Of a stretch of 64,000 nt of DNA, positions 1 to 8,702 are shown in pieces. Each line of letters starts with the position of its first letter. Position 1 is the first letter of the stretch. The DNA is taken from assembly GCA_035627615.1 (NCBI GenBank), contig DASPLL010000017.1:202281-266280 (forward strand), read 5' to 3'. The notes beneath the pieces were generated by a model. That model worked only from the letters and a program-made list of their open reading frames with translations. It was not told where the DNA came from and did no database searches. The DNA is from BRH-c25 sp035627615 (lineage in GTDB: Bacteria > Bacillota > Clostridia > Lutisporales > Lutisporaceae). Position numbers and translations under genes: made by a program.

Positions 1-637
1 AATGAAAGCCTTAATAAGTTCCTGCTGGGCTTTTATCCTGCCCAAGTCCGCATCAGTATAGCCCGATCTGAATCTCGCAAATTTCACGGCATTTTTACCA
101 TTGAGCACCTGAGTTCCTTTCTTCAGGTGAATGGATAGATTCTGAACAGGATCTTCATAGTCCATATTCATAGGAACATATACCTCTACGCCCCCCAGAA
201 TATCAACTATCCTCTCCGCTCCCTTAAAATTCACCTTGACATAATGATGTATCGGAATACCCAGCATATTGCCCACCGTCTTCATTGCCAAAGCCGTACC
301 TTCTTTTCTGGCAGCAGCTGAGTTTATCTTGTCGAAGCCGTAACCCGGTATCTCCACCCTGGTATCTCTAGGTATCGATAGCAGGGTGATCTTCTGATTC
401 TCCTTACTATAGCTTGCCACAATCATAGTATCTGATCTTGCTTCATCAATACCCATGAACAGGGTGTTGATTATTACTTCTTCCTTGGTTTCTTCAGGCT
501 TAAGCTCGGGGTTTTCTTCTATTGTCTTCTCAAAATGATCATCAGTCATATTAGATTTATATAAATAATAAACTCCACCAAGTATAATAAAGAATATCAA
601 AAACGAAGCGATAAAAACAGCAATATACTTTCTCAAA
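1..637 (-). CDS. LytR-CpsA-Psr (LCP) family protein, C-terminus cut by the window edge
   Basis: The visible 212 residues begin at a TTG codon, with a weak GGGG purine tract about 10 nt upstream. A single N-terminal membrane anchor (about residues 5-27) is followed by the extracellular LCP catalytic domain. The LCP core is visible: FMGIDEARSDTM, the arginine motif SIPRDTRVEIPG, and RSGYTDADLGRIKAQQ near the cut end. LCP proteins transfer undecaprenyl-linked polymers to peptidoglycan or wall. The gene lies downstream of yqeK on the same strand, a neighbourhood common in Clostridia, where rsfS often follows. The attached polymer cannot be inferred. Confidence 0.88.
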
Positions 638-676
638 ATTTAAAAACCCCATTTCTAATTGAATTATTTCTACTGC

Positions 677-1249
677 TTATATTTTCTGTATCCCCTTCAG
701 CACATAGTTTCTTGACAATATTGTATTCACATGTATAGGCGCATTTTTTGATATAATGTATTCAATAGACAGATTAAATGCCAGCAAAAGAGCTTCGTCC
801 AGATTCCTGAAGGCTAGCCCCCTCAGCTCTTCCACGCCTTCAAAGCATCTGGAAGGCTCGATAAAGTCCGACAGGTATATTATCTTTTCAAGCAGTGTCA
901 TATTTTCCTTTCCTGTTGTATGATAGCTTACAGCACTTAATATATCTTCATCCTTAATATCAAAAACCTTTCTGCATATATGTACGGCAGCCGGACCATG
1001 AAGCAGTTCCTTAATGCTCAGCGTCAGGTCATCCACAATAATACCCTCTTTGGCGATGCAATCCAGCAGGAGCGGCCTGTCAAGCTCCCTTGCACAGTCA
1101 TGCACAAGACCTGCTATACCAGCCTTCTCAGAATTACAGCCATAAAACTCTGCAAGTTTTACGGCAGTGCTGCTCACATTAATAGAGTGAATGAATCTCT
1201 TTAATGATAGGCTGCTTTTAAGGTACTCCGTTATTGAGTTATTATCCAA
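677..1249 (-). CDS. yqeK: YqeK-type HD-domain hydrolase (Np4N-processing)
   Basis: About 190 residues with an HD domain: the metal-binding HDCAR motif near residue 50, a conserved H in LLHGPAAV, and the late SDFIEPSR motif typical of YqeK. Members hydrolyse symmetrical dinucleoside tetraphosphates such as Ap4A. I chose the TTG start because TAGGAG sits 11 nt upstream and the family usually begins just before the matching helix (EYLKSSLSLKRF). A longer frame opens at a GTG at 1282 that overlaps the nadD stop as GTGA, but it has no visible Shine-Dalgarno. It follows nadD directly, as in many Firmicutes, which fits nucleotide metabolism. Confidence 0.85.
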   Translation of the reverse strand: MDNNSITEYLKSSLSLKRFIHSINVSSTAVKLAEFYGCNSEKAGIAGLVHDCARELDRPLLLDCIAKEGIIVDDLTLSIKELLHGPAAVHICRKVFDIKDEDILSAVSYHTTGKENMTLLEKIIYLSDFIEPSRCFEGVEELRGLAFRNLDEALLLAFNLSIEYIISKNAPIHVNTILSRNYVLKGIQKI

Positions 1250-1278
1250 TAAAGAATTCACTCCTAACATAGTCCATT

Positions 1279-1911
1279 TCACTTATATAATCTGTTTTCC
1301 ACGATATACTTCTCTACAGTCTCAGGCAGCAGATACTTTATAGAACTGCCATTCCTGACCCGTTCTCTGATATCTGTAGAGGAAATATCAAGCAAGGGGG
1401 CTTCAATGCATATTATTTCTCCATCATATTTTGACGAAATCTCCCCTATCTTTTGTTCCAGTTCCTTTTTATCAAACCCGGGTCTTGTGACGGCGATAAA
1501 TTTGCATAAAGCCAGCAGTTCCTTGATTCTGTACCATGTCAGCAGCTCCAGTACGGCATCTGCTCCTGTAATAAAATATATTGTGGTATCTTCACCATAT
1601 ATCTGCTGTAAATTCCTCACAGTATCGAAAGTATATGCAAGCCCATCCTTATCCACTTCCATGCGGGACACCTCGAAGCATGGATTTGATGAAGTCGCGA
1701 GTACTGTCATAAGATACCGTTGTTCCGGATCGGTTATATTCTGCAACTGTTTATGCGGAGGCTTTCCTGCAGGTATAAATATGACCTTGTCAAGGCCTAA
1801 CTCTGCTCTTGCCTCCTCGGCTGCAACAAGATGACCGTAATGGATGGGGTCAAAGGTGCCGCCCATGACTCCTATCCTGTTTAACTTACTGAGATCGCTA
1901 TACTCGCTCAT
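1279..1911 (-). CDS. nadD: Nicotinate-nucleotide adenylyltransferase
   Basis: 210 residues. The nucleotidyltransferase signature GGTFDPIHYGHL is at residues 17-28 and the C-terminal ISSTDIRERV motif is intact. The enzyme adenylates nicotinate mononucleotide to deamido-NAD in cytoplasmic NAD synthesis. The start has an AGAGGG site 6 nt upstream. The stop codon reaches into the 5' end of the longer yqeK frame, so the two genes are probably co-transcribed. A possible -10 box (TATAAT) lies about 35 nt upstream of the start. In many Firmicutes nadD follows obg and yhbY; here those genes are about 13 kb away. Confidence 0.95.
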   Translation of the reverse strand: MSEYSDLSKLNRIGVMGGTFDPIHYGHLVAAEEARAELGLDKVIFIPAGKPPHKQLQNITDPEQRYLMTVLATSSNPCFEVSRMEVDKDGLAYTFDTVRNLQQIYGEDTTIYFITGADAVLELLTWYRIKELLALCKFIAVTRPGFDKKELEQKIGEISSKYDGEIICIEAPLLDISSTDIRERVRNGSSIKYLLPETVEKYIVENRLYK

Positions 1912-1945
1912 ATAAATCCCTCTGTATTTTTGATGAATTACGTCT

Positions 1946-1951
1946 ATTATA
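1946..1951 (-). promoter_or_regulatory. Possible -10 box for nadD-yqeK
   Basis: The minus strand reads TATAAT about 35 nt before the nadD start. The best -35 match 17 nt further up is only TTTAAA, so this is a weak call. Confidence 0.35.
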
Positions 1952-1959
1952 CAATAATA

Positions 1960-2320
1960 TGCAGAATTTTTAAAGTTCTTCCATCAATTTCTAAAAGATA
2001 ACCTTTTTAGTCTTTTCTTGTAAGTCATGACAATATCTTTTATATTTTAAACTGACTTATAGAAAAAATTCTATATGTTTTGCACTAAACATCTTACATT
2101 GAATTCAGATGTGCAAAACATTTTCCTTGATTCATATATCGTGAAAAGTACAGTTTTGAAAGCGCAAAATTAGACGCTTCAACTGATTTTGTATTGATAA
2201 ATCTTTTCCACGATATATATAATTAAAAGCTGCAAAAAACAAATTCCTGTGGAGGCAATCGAAAACCTTCAAGGAATCATAGTTCAAGGAATCATAGATG
2301 GAAATCAAAACTCTGCATAA
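1960..2320. other. Structured intergenic region with nested inverted repeats
   Basis: This stretch between aroQ and nadD holds no credible gene. It contains three inverted repeats: a palindrome TATAGAA/TTCTATA near 2060-2076; a strong hairpin at 2076-2120, whose arms TGTTTTGCA and TGCAAAACA enclose a second stem CATCT/AGATG; and ATATATCGTGAAAAG near 2135 with CTTTTCCACGATATAT near 2205. There is also a tandem direct repeat of TTCAAGGAATCATAG at about 2268-2298. On the minus strand the 2076-2120 hairpin is followed by an A/T-rich run, so it may end the aro operon, but it is not a textbook terminator. Confidence 0.55.
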
Positions 2321-2770
2321 TTATTCTTTTTCTACAAAATCTAAAAGCGCTTCAAGAGCCAGCTTATAGCCGTAATACCCGAAACCGCAGATTGCACCTA
2401 TACAGGCGGGTGCCGTTACAGATATTTTCCTGTAATCCTCCCTTGAATTTATGTTGCTTAGATGTACTTCAACTGCAGGTAAAGCCACGGCCTTCAATGC
2501 GTCGTAAATTGCTATACTGTAGTGGGTATAAGCCGCAGGATTTATTACGATACCGTCAAAGTCCTCCCTATAGGCTCTGTGTATGTAGTTTATCAACTCA
2601 CCCTCTATATTGTTCTGGACTATCTCTACACTGATACCAAGCTTTGCAGCTTCCTTATTTATAAAGCCGCATATATCCTTATAGTTCTTATGTCCGTATA
2701 TTTCCTTTTCCCTTACACCCAGCATATTCAGATTAGGGCCGTTTATGATCATGATTTTTATGGTAATCAC
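2321..2770 (-). CDS. aroQ: 3-dehydroquinate dehydratase, type II
   Basis: About 143-149 residues, usual for the small dodecameric type II enzyme that dehydrates 3-dehydroquinate to 3-dehydroshikimate. Visible motifs are INGPNLNMLGVRE with the catalytic Tyr of EIYG, NPAAYTHYSIAIYDAL, and EVHLSNINSREDYRK. The start is uncertain. A GTG at 2770 overlaps the Shine-Dalgarno-like GAGAGG, an ATG lies at 2752, and the family N-terminus (MKI.IINGPN) aligns with an intervening ATA codon 8 nt after GAGAGG. It is the last gene of the aro operon, 5 nt after aroK. Confidence 0.95.
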   Translation of the reverse strand: MITIKIMIINGPNLNMLGVREKEIYGHKNYKDICGFINKEAAKLGISVEIVQNNIEGELINYIHRAYREDFDGIVINPAAYTHYSIAIYDALKAVALPAVEVHLSNINSREDYRKISVTAPACIGAICGFGYYGYKLALEALLDFVEKE

Positions 2771-2775
2771 CTCTC

Positions 2776-3273
2776 TTATATGATTTTTTTTATATTTTCT
2801 ACTACTTCCATCATTTTTCCTTCATTTGCGACTATGAAATCACTATATTTCTTATATAATCCGTATCTCTCGGCATACAGCTCTGCCAGCCTGCCTGTCC
2901 CGTTCGCCAGCAGCGGTCTTGTAGTGGCATCAATATCAGCGGCTATATCCTTTACAGACCTGTCTATAAATACTATCATCCCGTTTTTCTTCAGGCTTTC
3001 CATATTTGAAGCTCTCTTAACTATGCCGCCCCCTGCTGCGATTACCGAAGACTCTTCCTTTTCCAATACAAGTACGGCCGCAGCCTCCAGATTGCGGAAG
3101 TGCTCCTCCCCCAGCCGGAACAGCTCATTTATTGTACATCCCACTTGCTCCTCAACTATATTATCAATGTCAATAAACTTTCTCCCAAGCTCTTTTGCAA
3201 GCAGCTTTCCAATCGTCGTCTTGCCGCAGCCCGGCATCCCAATCAATACTATATTCTTACTGCTGTTATACAT
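2776..3273 (-). CDS. aroK: Shikimate kinase
   Basis: 165 residues, typical length. The P-loop GMPGCGKTTIGKLLA is near residue 12, DIDN follows in the shikimate-binding region, and the GGG motif is seen in AAGGGIV. It phosphorylates shikimate to shikimate-3-phosphate using ATP. The ATG at 3273 is preferred because AAGGTG lies 6 nt upstream; a GTG at 3282 is the alternative. The reading frame overlaps the end of aroE, which suggests translational coupling in the operon. Confidence 0.94.
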   Translation of the reverse strand: MYNSSKNIVLIGMPGCGKTTIGKLLAKELGRKFIDIDNIVEEQVGCTINELFRLGEEHFRNLEAAAVLVLEKEESSVIAAGGGIVKRASNMESLKKNGMIVFIDRSVKDIAADIDATTRPLLANGTGRLAELYAERYGLYKKYSDFIVANEGKMMEVVENIKKII

Positions 3274-4084
3274 TGCTTTCACCTTTATCTGTTTTATTAT
3301 AAAGCAAAGCTTTTATACATTGATAGATATCATCCACCTGGGCTTCCGAAAGCTTTACACTATTCCATATCTCCTGGGCTGCAACAGCCTGACCGACAAG
3401 CATGTATAGCCCGTTTACCGCTTTCAGTCCATTCTCTTCAGCCTGCTTCAAAAACATTGTTTTCTCCGGATTGTATATCAGATCCACCGCAGTTTCAAAC
3501 CCCCTGAATACTCCATAGGGAACCGGGGATACATCCATCTTCGGATACATGCCGCAAGGGGTGCAGTTTATTATCATATCCCCTTTAAGGCTTTCAAGCT
3601 CATCATAGCCTTTAGCTCCAGGACCGGGATTCCTGCTCACATATGTGGCACTTTTTGCTCCATTATCCATGAGATAATGCACAACTGCCTTAGAAGCCCC
3701 GCCAGTGCCCAATATGACAGCACTTTTACCCTTTACCTCTACCCTGCTCCTTGCAAGAGACATCCCAAAGCCGTAATAATCGGTATTGTAGCCTGTGAGT
3801 ATGCCATCAGCTAATGCTATTGTATTCACTGCGCCGATTTTTTCAGCCTCTGCCGATAGCACATCAAGATAAGCCATGATCTTAACCTTATAAGGCACAG
3901 TGACATTCAAGCCCCTGATACCCTGCAGCCTATACTCCATAACTGCTGACTCCAGCTCCTGCTCCTTCAGTTCAAAAAGCCTGTATTCTCCTTCCATTCC
4001 AAGCTTTTTGAATATCTCTCCATGAATGTACGGAGAAAAGCTGTGCCCCAGCCGTTCTCCTATCAAGCCATAAACATTCTTCAT
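3266..4084 (-). CDS. aroE: Shikimate dehydrogenase
   Basis: 272 residues. The substrate-binding N-terminal part shows GERLGHSFSPYIHG and NVTVPYK with the catalytic lysine. The NADP-binding Rossmann part has GTGGASKAV, followed by VSRNPG. It reduces 3-dehydroshikimate to shikimate. The start ATG overlaps the pheA stop as ATGA, and the 3' end overlaps aroK. This tight packing supports a single transcript with coupled translation. Confidence 0.95.
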   Translation of the reverse strand: MKNVYGLIGERLGHSFSPYIHGEIFKKLGMEGEYRLFELKEQELESAVMEYRLQGIRGLNVTVPYKVKIMAYLDVLSAEAEKIGAVNTIALADGILTGYNTDYYGFGMSLARSRVEVKGKSAVILGTGGASKAVVHYLMDNGAKSATYVSRNPGPGAKGYDELESLKGDMIINCTPCGMYPKMDVSPVPYGVFRGFETAVDLIYNPEKTMFLKQAEENGLKAVNGLYMLVGQAVAAQEIWNSVKLSEAQVDDIYQCIKALLYNKTDKGESNV

Positions 4085-5217
4085 AATCTGCAGCCGTCCT
4101 CACTTCTGTAATTGCCCAACAGCCTGAAATACGAGCTTTCCTTTTCTACTACAGCCAGGATATCCTTTGTACCCTGTTCATTTACATTTCCGCTTAAGTC
4201 AATATAGAAGAAATATTCCCAGGGCTTTCCCTCCAGAGGTCTGGACTCAATCTTCATCAGATTGCAGTTACCCTCTGCGAAGTACTTCAGTATTCCGTAA
4301 AGAGTTCCCGGCCTGTGAGGAACACTCAGTATCATGCTGATCTTATCCGACTTCTCATTTTCAAGCTTTTCTTTGCCTATAATGACGAATCTGGTGCTGT
4401 TGTTCCTGCTGTCCTGTATATTCGGGCTTATTATTTTCAAGCCGTATACAGAAGCTGCCTTGCTGCCCGCAATACACGCCTTTGACTTCAAGCCTTCCTT
4501 TGCAACATACTCTGCACTTCCCGCAGTATCAAAGTAAGGCATCTGCTTCCATTCCGGATGCTCCGAAAGATAACGGCTGCACTGCAGCAATCCCTGCTGA
4601 TGGCTGAATACCTCCACTATATCCGAAAGCTCCGCACCTTCGATTGCCAGCAGGCTGTGCTCCACCTTAAGGCATTTTTCACCTACAATATGAAATTCAT
4701 ACTCCCTGAGCAGATCATAGACTTCATTTATACTGCCGGAGGTTGAATTTTCTATGGGCAGTACACCGTATTGTATTTCCCCCTTTGCAAGGGCTTCAAA
4801 AACATCCCTGAAGCTATGGCAGTTCAAGGACTCAACCTCTTCTCCGAAGTATTCAAGTCCCGTCTGATAGCTGTAACAGCCCGGCACCCCCTGGTAGCCT
4901 ATTGTTATGGAGGTATTGGCCCCTTCAAATTTCGCAGGTTCCTGCCTTCCGAATATAATATCCTCCTGGGCGCGTTTGCTTAAATACATAAGGTTCTCAA
5001 GAAACTGCTCAACATATTTTATATCAAAATCTGTTTTAGCCCCACTTACAAACCTTTCAATTATTTCTCTTTCTCTTACCGGATCATATATTTTCAGATT
5101 TCTCCCGGCTTTATACTCTCCGATCCTGCATGCAAGCCCCATTCTCTTTATAAACAAGTCTACGAGCTCTTCATTTGCTTCATTTATTTTCTGTCTCAAG
5201 ACCCCAAGTTCATCCAA
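4081..5217 (-). CDS. pheA: Bifunctional chorismate mutase / prephenate dehydratase (P-protein)
   Basis: 378 residues with three parts. An AroH/AroQ-type chorismate mutase helix bundle (about residues 1-85) shows LRQKINEANEELVDLF and CRIGEYK. A prephenate dehydratase domain starts at ITIGYQGVPGCYS and contains GVLPIENSTSGSINEVYDLL and NNSTRFVIIG with the catalytic TRF. A C-terminal ACT domain carries ESRPLEGKPWEYFFYIDL, the usual phenylalanine feedback site. The TTG at 5217 has AGGAGAGG 8 nt upstream; a GTG at 5226 would sit on the Shine-Dalgarno. The product phenylpyruvate needs an aminotransferase that is not in this window. Confidence 0.95.
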   Translation of the reverse strand: MDELGVLRQKINEANEELVDLFIKRMGLACRIGEYKAGRNLKIYDPVREREIIERFVSGAKTDFDIKYVEQFLENLMYLSKRAQEDIIFGRQEPAKFEGANTSITIGYQGVPGCYSYQTGLEYFGEEVESLNCHSFRDVFEALAKGEIQYGVLPIENSTSGSINEVYDLLREYEFHIVGEKCLKVEHSLLAIEGAELSDIVEVFSHQQGLLQCSRYLSEHPEWKQMPYFDTAGSAEYVAKEGLKSKACIAGSKAASVYGLKIISPNIQDSRNNSTRFVIIGKEKLENEKSDKISMILSVPHRPGTLYGILKYFAEGNCNLMKIESRPLEGKPWEYFFYIDLSGNVNEQGTKDILAVVEKESSYFRLLGNYRSEDGCRL

Positions 5218-5238
5218 TAGTAACACCTCTCCTTAAAC

Positions 5239-6327
5239 TCATCTTCCTTCACAGCATATTATAAGATCAAGCAGCGCAACAGCAGCAGCAGCCTCAATTA
5301 CAGGTACTGCCCTCAGAACGATACATGGATCATGCCTGCCCTGTACTTCTATTTCAGTATCCTGTTTTTTCTCTATGTCTATTGTTCTTTGCAGCGTACC
5401 AATTGAAGGTGTGGGCTTAAAGGCAGTGCGGAATATCAAAGGCATCCCGCTGGTTATTCCTCCAAGTATCCCCCCATTATTATTACTGTATGTTTTTACA
5501 GCAGTCCCCTCCATATAGTATTCGTCATTTGCCCTGGAACCGGTCATTCTTGATATGTCAAAGCCGGCTCCGAATTCAAGCCCCTTTACTCCCGGAATAG
5601 AAAACACAAGGTGAGCCAGGGTACTTTCCACAGAGTCGAAGAAAGGCTCCCCTATTCCAGGAGCAATGCCCACTACTGCAGTTTCTACAATGCCTCCCAC
5701 TGAGTCCCTTTTCTCCTTTGCCCGGGTAATAACAGACTTCATGGCAGCTTCACATTTCATATCCAATACCGGAAAAGCCTTAATCCCCAATACCTTCAAG
5801 GTATCTGCATCAATATTGACGGCATCGAAAAGCCCATCCTGCTCTTCTCCTATGCTCCTTATGTGGCTGCCTATGGTTATTCCTCTGTCTGAAAGCAGCT
5901 GTTTGCATATTGCCCCTGCAAAAACCATCGGCGCTGTAAGCCTGCCGGAAAAATGGCCTCCTCCTCTATAATCATTGAAGCCGTTGTACTTCACATAGCC
6001 TGTGTAGTCAGCATGGGAAGGTCTCATTATATTCCTGAGCTTTGAATAATCTCCGGATTTTTTATCTGAATTATATATCACTGCGCATAAAGGAGTACCT
6101 GTAGTTCTGCCGTCAAAGCAGCCGCTGAGTATTTCATATTCATCCCCCTCCTTACGGAGTGTGGAAAATTCATTATTCCCGGGAGCTCTCCTCTGCATTT
6201 CCCTGTCTATGAGGTCAAAATCCAGAGGTATCCCTGCCTTCAGACCGTCGATATTTATGCCTATCGCCTTCCCGTGGGATTCCCCGAATATTGATATTCT
6301 GATGCTGTTACCCCATGTTCCGCTCAT
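5239..6327 (-). CDS. aroC: Chorismate synthase
   Basis: 362 residues, full length. Family signatures are GESHGKAIGI near residue 14, RPSHADYTG with RGGGHFSGRLTA in the middle, and GRHDPCIVLRAVPVIEA near the C-terminus. The enzyme uses reduced FMN to convert EPSP to chorismate. GGGAGG lies 8 nt before the ATG. The first 20 nt overlap the end of aroA, so translation is probably coupled. Confidence 0.96.
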   Translation of the reverse strand: MSGTWGNSIRISIFGESHGKAIGINIDGLKAGIPLDFDLIDREMQRRAPGNNEFSTLRKEGDEYEILSGCFDGRTTGTPLCAVIYNSDKKSGDYSKLRNIMRPSHADYTGYVKYNGFNDYRGGGHFSGRLTAPMVFAGAICKQLLSDRGITIGSHIRSIGEEQDGLFDAVNIDADTLKVLGIKAFPVLDMKCEAAMKSVITRAKEKRDSVGGIVETAVVGIAPGIGEPFFDSVESTLAHLVFSIPGVKGLEFGAGFDISRMTGSRANDEYYMEGTAVKTYSNNNGGILGGITSGMPLIFRTAFKPTPSIGTLQRTIDIEKKQDTEIEVQGRHDPCIVLRAVPVIEAAAAVALLDLIICCEGR

Positions 6328-7585
6328 CTATTCTTCCTCCCAATGCTCTGTAATGCTCCCAGAAATCTGGATAGGACTTCTTCACACAAGAAGCATTACT
6401 TATTACAACCGGTGCTTCGCACTTAGTGGCTGCTATAGCCAAAGCCATTGCAATCCTGTGATCGTTCCAGCTGTCAACCCCTCCGCCCTGAAGGCTTTTC
6501 CTGCCCTCTATCACCAGGCCCTCCTGCTCTTCCGTTATAGCGGCTCCCAGCTTGCCAAGCTCGCTGCTTATGGCCTTCAGCCTGTCGGATTCTTTCAGCC
6601 GCAGCCGTCCTGCATTTATGATCTCCGTCCTTCCTTCACTCAATGCGCCAAGTACTGCCAGCACAGGGACCAGGTCAGGACACTGTGAGGCATCAATCAC
6701 CGTTCCCCTGATATCTGCCGGAAGAGAACTTACTGTATCACCTTCTGAAGCTATTCTGCCTCCCATCCTGCAAATAATATCAAGCACCAGCTTATCCCCC
6801 TGCGCTGACCCCATATCAAGGCCCCTACATGCCACCTCTGATCCTAAAGCTCCTGCTGCGAGCCAGAAGGCGGCCTGGGAATAATCACCCTCCACTGAAT
6901 AATTCGCTGCTTTATACTTTTGCTTACCTTTTATCATAAAAGTCCTGTAGGCATCATTTTCTATATGGATCGAAAATTCCTGCAGAACCTTCATTGTAAG
7001 ATCTATGTACGGCTTTGATTCCAGATCATTAGTCACAGTGATCCGGGAATCCCCCTCCAGAAGCGGCAGGGCAAACATCAAACCGCTGATAAACTGAGAG
7101 CTGATATTTCCCTCCAGCTGGAACTCTCCCGGAGTCAGCCTGCCTTTTATATGAAGCGGCAGCCTTCCGTCATCGGTCCTGTATTCTATCCCCTGCTCCC
7201 TGAATATTTTGAAGTAGGGCGCCAAAGATCTCTCAACCAGCTTTCCTTCTCCGTAAAAATCAACCGGTTCTCCCGTCAGAGCTGCGATCGGTATGACAAA
7301 TCTCAGGGTAGAACCCGATTCACGGCAGTTTATCCGGTTACTCTTCAATTCCAATGCAGCACTTCCCTTGATCCATAAGGCGGAGGTTGCTTTCTCAACT
7401 GTCATACCGAGACTTCTCATAGCTTCACAGGTAGCCTTGATATCCTGTGACATTCCTATATTGTTTATAATGCTTACCCCATCCGAGAGTCCCGCGCATA
7501 TGACTGCCCTGTGACAGATACTTTTTGACGGAGGTATCAAAATCTCTCCTGCCAGGCTCCCCGGATATATAGTAACCTCTTTCAT
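6308..7585 (-). CDS. aroA: 3-phosphoshikimate 1-carboxyvinyltransferase (EPSP synthase)
   Basis: 425 residues. Clear EPSP synthase motifs are PPSKSICHRAVI at the N-terminus, GSTLRFVIP near residue 88, SSQFISGLMFALPLL in the middle and NDHRIAMALAIAA near the end. It joins phosphoenolpyruvate to shikimate-3-phosphate. The glyphosate-contact region reads ESGSTLRF rather than the LGNAGTAMRP of class I enzymes, so it looks class II-like; that assignment is an inference from one loop. AAGGTG precedes the ATG. Confidence 0.95.
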   Translation of the reverse strand: MKEVTIYPGSLAGEILIPPSKSICHRAVICAGLSDGVSIINNIGMSQDIKATCEAMRSLGMTVEKATSALWIKGSAALELKSNRINCRESGSTLRFVIPIAALTGEPVDFYGEGKLVERSLAPYFKIFREQGIEYRTDDGRLPLHIKGRLTPGEFQLEGNISSQFISGLMFALPLLEGDSRITVTNDLESKPYIDLTMKVLQEFSIHIENDAYRTFMIKGKQKYKAANYSVEGDYSQAAFWLAAGALGSEVACRGLDMGSAQGDKLVLDIICRMGGRIASEGDTVSSLPADIRGTVIDASQCPDLVPVLAVLGALSEGRTEIINAGRLRLKESDRLKAISSELGKLGAAITEEQEGLVIEGRKSLQGGGVDSWNDHRIAMALAIAATKCEAPVVISNASCVKKSYPDFWEHYRALGGRIDERNMG

Positions 7586-7631
7586 TCACTCACCTTCTTT
7601 GCATCCCTATTGTACTGGAAATTATACTTTT

Positions 7632-8702
7632 CTATATAATGAAGCGTTCCAATTCTTCACCGCTTATTTCCTTTATAAAGGCTTCTCCCAGCTTACTTAG
7701 CAGAATAAGGCCGATGCTTCCCCCAATGAATTTCTTATCCAGCTTTATTGCTCCGGCAAGTTCTTTTTTATCTTCAACAGGAATCTGACAGGGCAGGTCG
7801 TATTTTTTCAGAACTTTTTCTATGGCTGCCGCCGAACCCTTTTCTGTCAATCCCAACCCTTCGCTTAGTCTCGTGATTTCCGCCATGCCCATTGCAACAG
7901 CTTCTCCGTGAGTATGTTTTTCATAGTTGTAATGCTGCTCAATTGCGTGTCCAAGAGTATGACCGAAATTCAGGAGCATTCTTTCTCCCCTGTCCCGCTC
8001 ATCCGCTTCCACTACCGCCCGCTTTATCGAGCAGCAGGTATATACCAGCTCATCCATGTCATCCATGCACTGCTGCAGATTGTTGTAGTTCAAAAGCCTG
8101 TCAAAGAGCATCCTCTCCTTTATGCAGCCGTATTTAATGACTTCAGCCATACCGTCTCTCAGATATCTGTCCTCCAGTGTATTAAGGAATACAGTATCAA
8201 TAAATACAAATTCAGGCTGATAAAAACTGCCTACCAGGTTTTTCCCTGAGGGCAGGTCAATTGCAGTTTTGCCTCCAACGCTGCTGTCTACCTGTGCCAA
8301 TAATGTTGTCGGGATCTGAATATAAGGTATGCCTCTCAAATAGGTAGCTGCGGCAAACCCTGTCAAATCACCCACAACGCCCCCTCCAAATGCAATTATG
8401 ATGTCTCCTCTGTCTATGTTGAATCCGGCAAGCGTCTCATATATTCCTGCAAGAACCTCCAGGGATTTGCTTTTTTCCCCCGGGCTGACGGATACAAGCC
8501 GGCAATTCAGCCCTGCCTCAGTCATACCCTTATATAATGCTGCTCCATACAGCTTATTTACATTATCATCGGTAATTATTGCAGCCTTTTTGCCCCTATA
8601 CTTCTCTGCAAGATATTCATAAAGCTCATTTTGAGCATTCTTCCTGATGGCAATATTATATCTCGTATTTTTGTTTTTTATTGAAATCTCAAGCGTTCTC
8701 AT
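7632..8702 (-). CDS. aroB: 3-dehydroquinate synthase
   Basis: 356 residues. The NAD-binding GGGVVGDLTGFAAATYLRG is near residue 106, the Zn ligands fall in EVIKYG and in FGHTLGHAIEQ with HGEAVAMG, and PTTLLAQVDSSVGGKT is intact. It cyclises DAHP to 3-dehydroquinate. The ATG lies next to the tyrA stop with a GGGAG site 9 nt upstream. All catalytic blocks are present. Confidence 0.96.
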   Translation of the reverse strand: MRTLEISIKNKNTRYNIAIRKNAQNELYEYLAEKYRGKKAAIITDDNVNKLYGAALYKGMTEAGLNCRLVSVSPGEKSKSLEVLAGIYETLAGFNIDRGDIIIAFGGGVVGDLTGFAAATYLRGIPYIQIPTTLLAQVDSSVGGKTAIDLPSGKNLVGSFYQPEFVFIDTVFLNTLEDRYLRDGMAEVIKYGCIKERMLFDRLLNYNNLQQCMDDMDELVYTCCSIKRAVVEADERDRGERMLLNFGHTLGHAIEQHYNYEKHTHGEAVAMGMAEITRLSEGLGLTEKGSAAAIEKVLKKYDLPCQIPVEDKKELAGAIKLDKKFIGGSIGLILLSKLGEAFIKEISGEELERFII

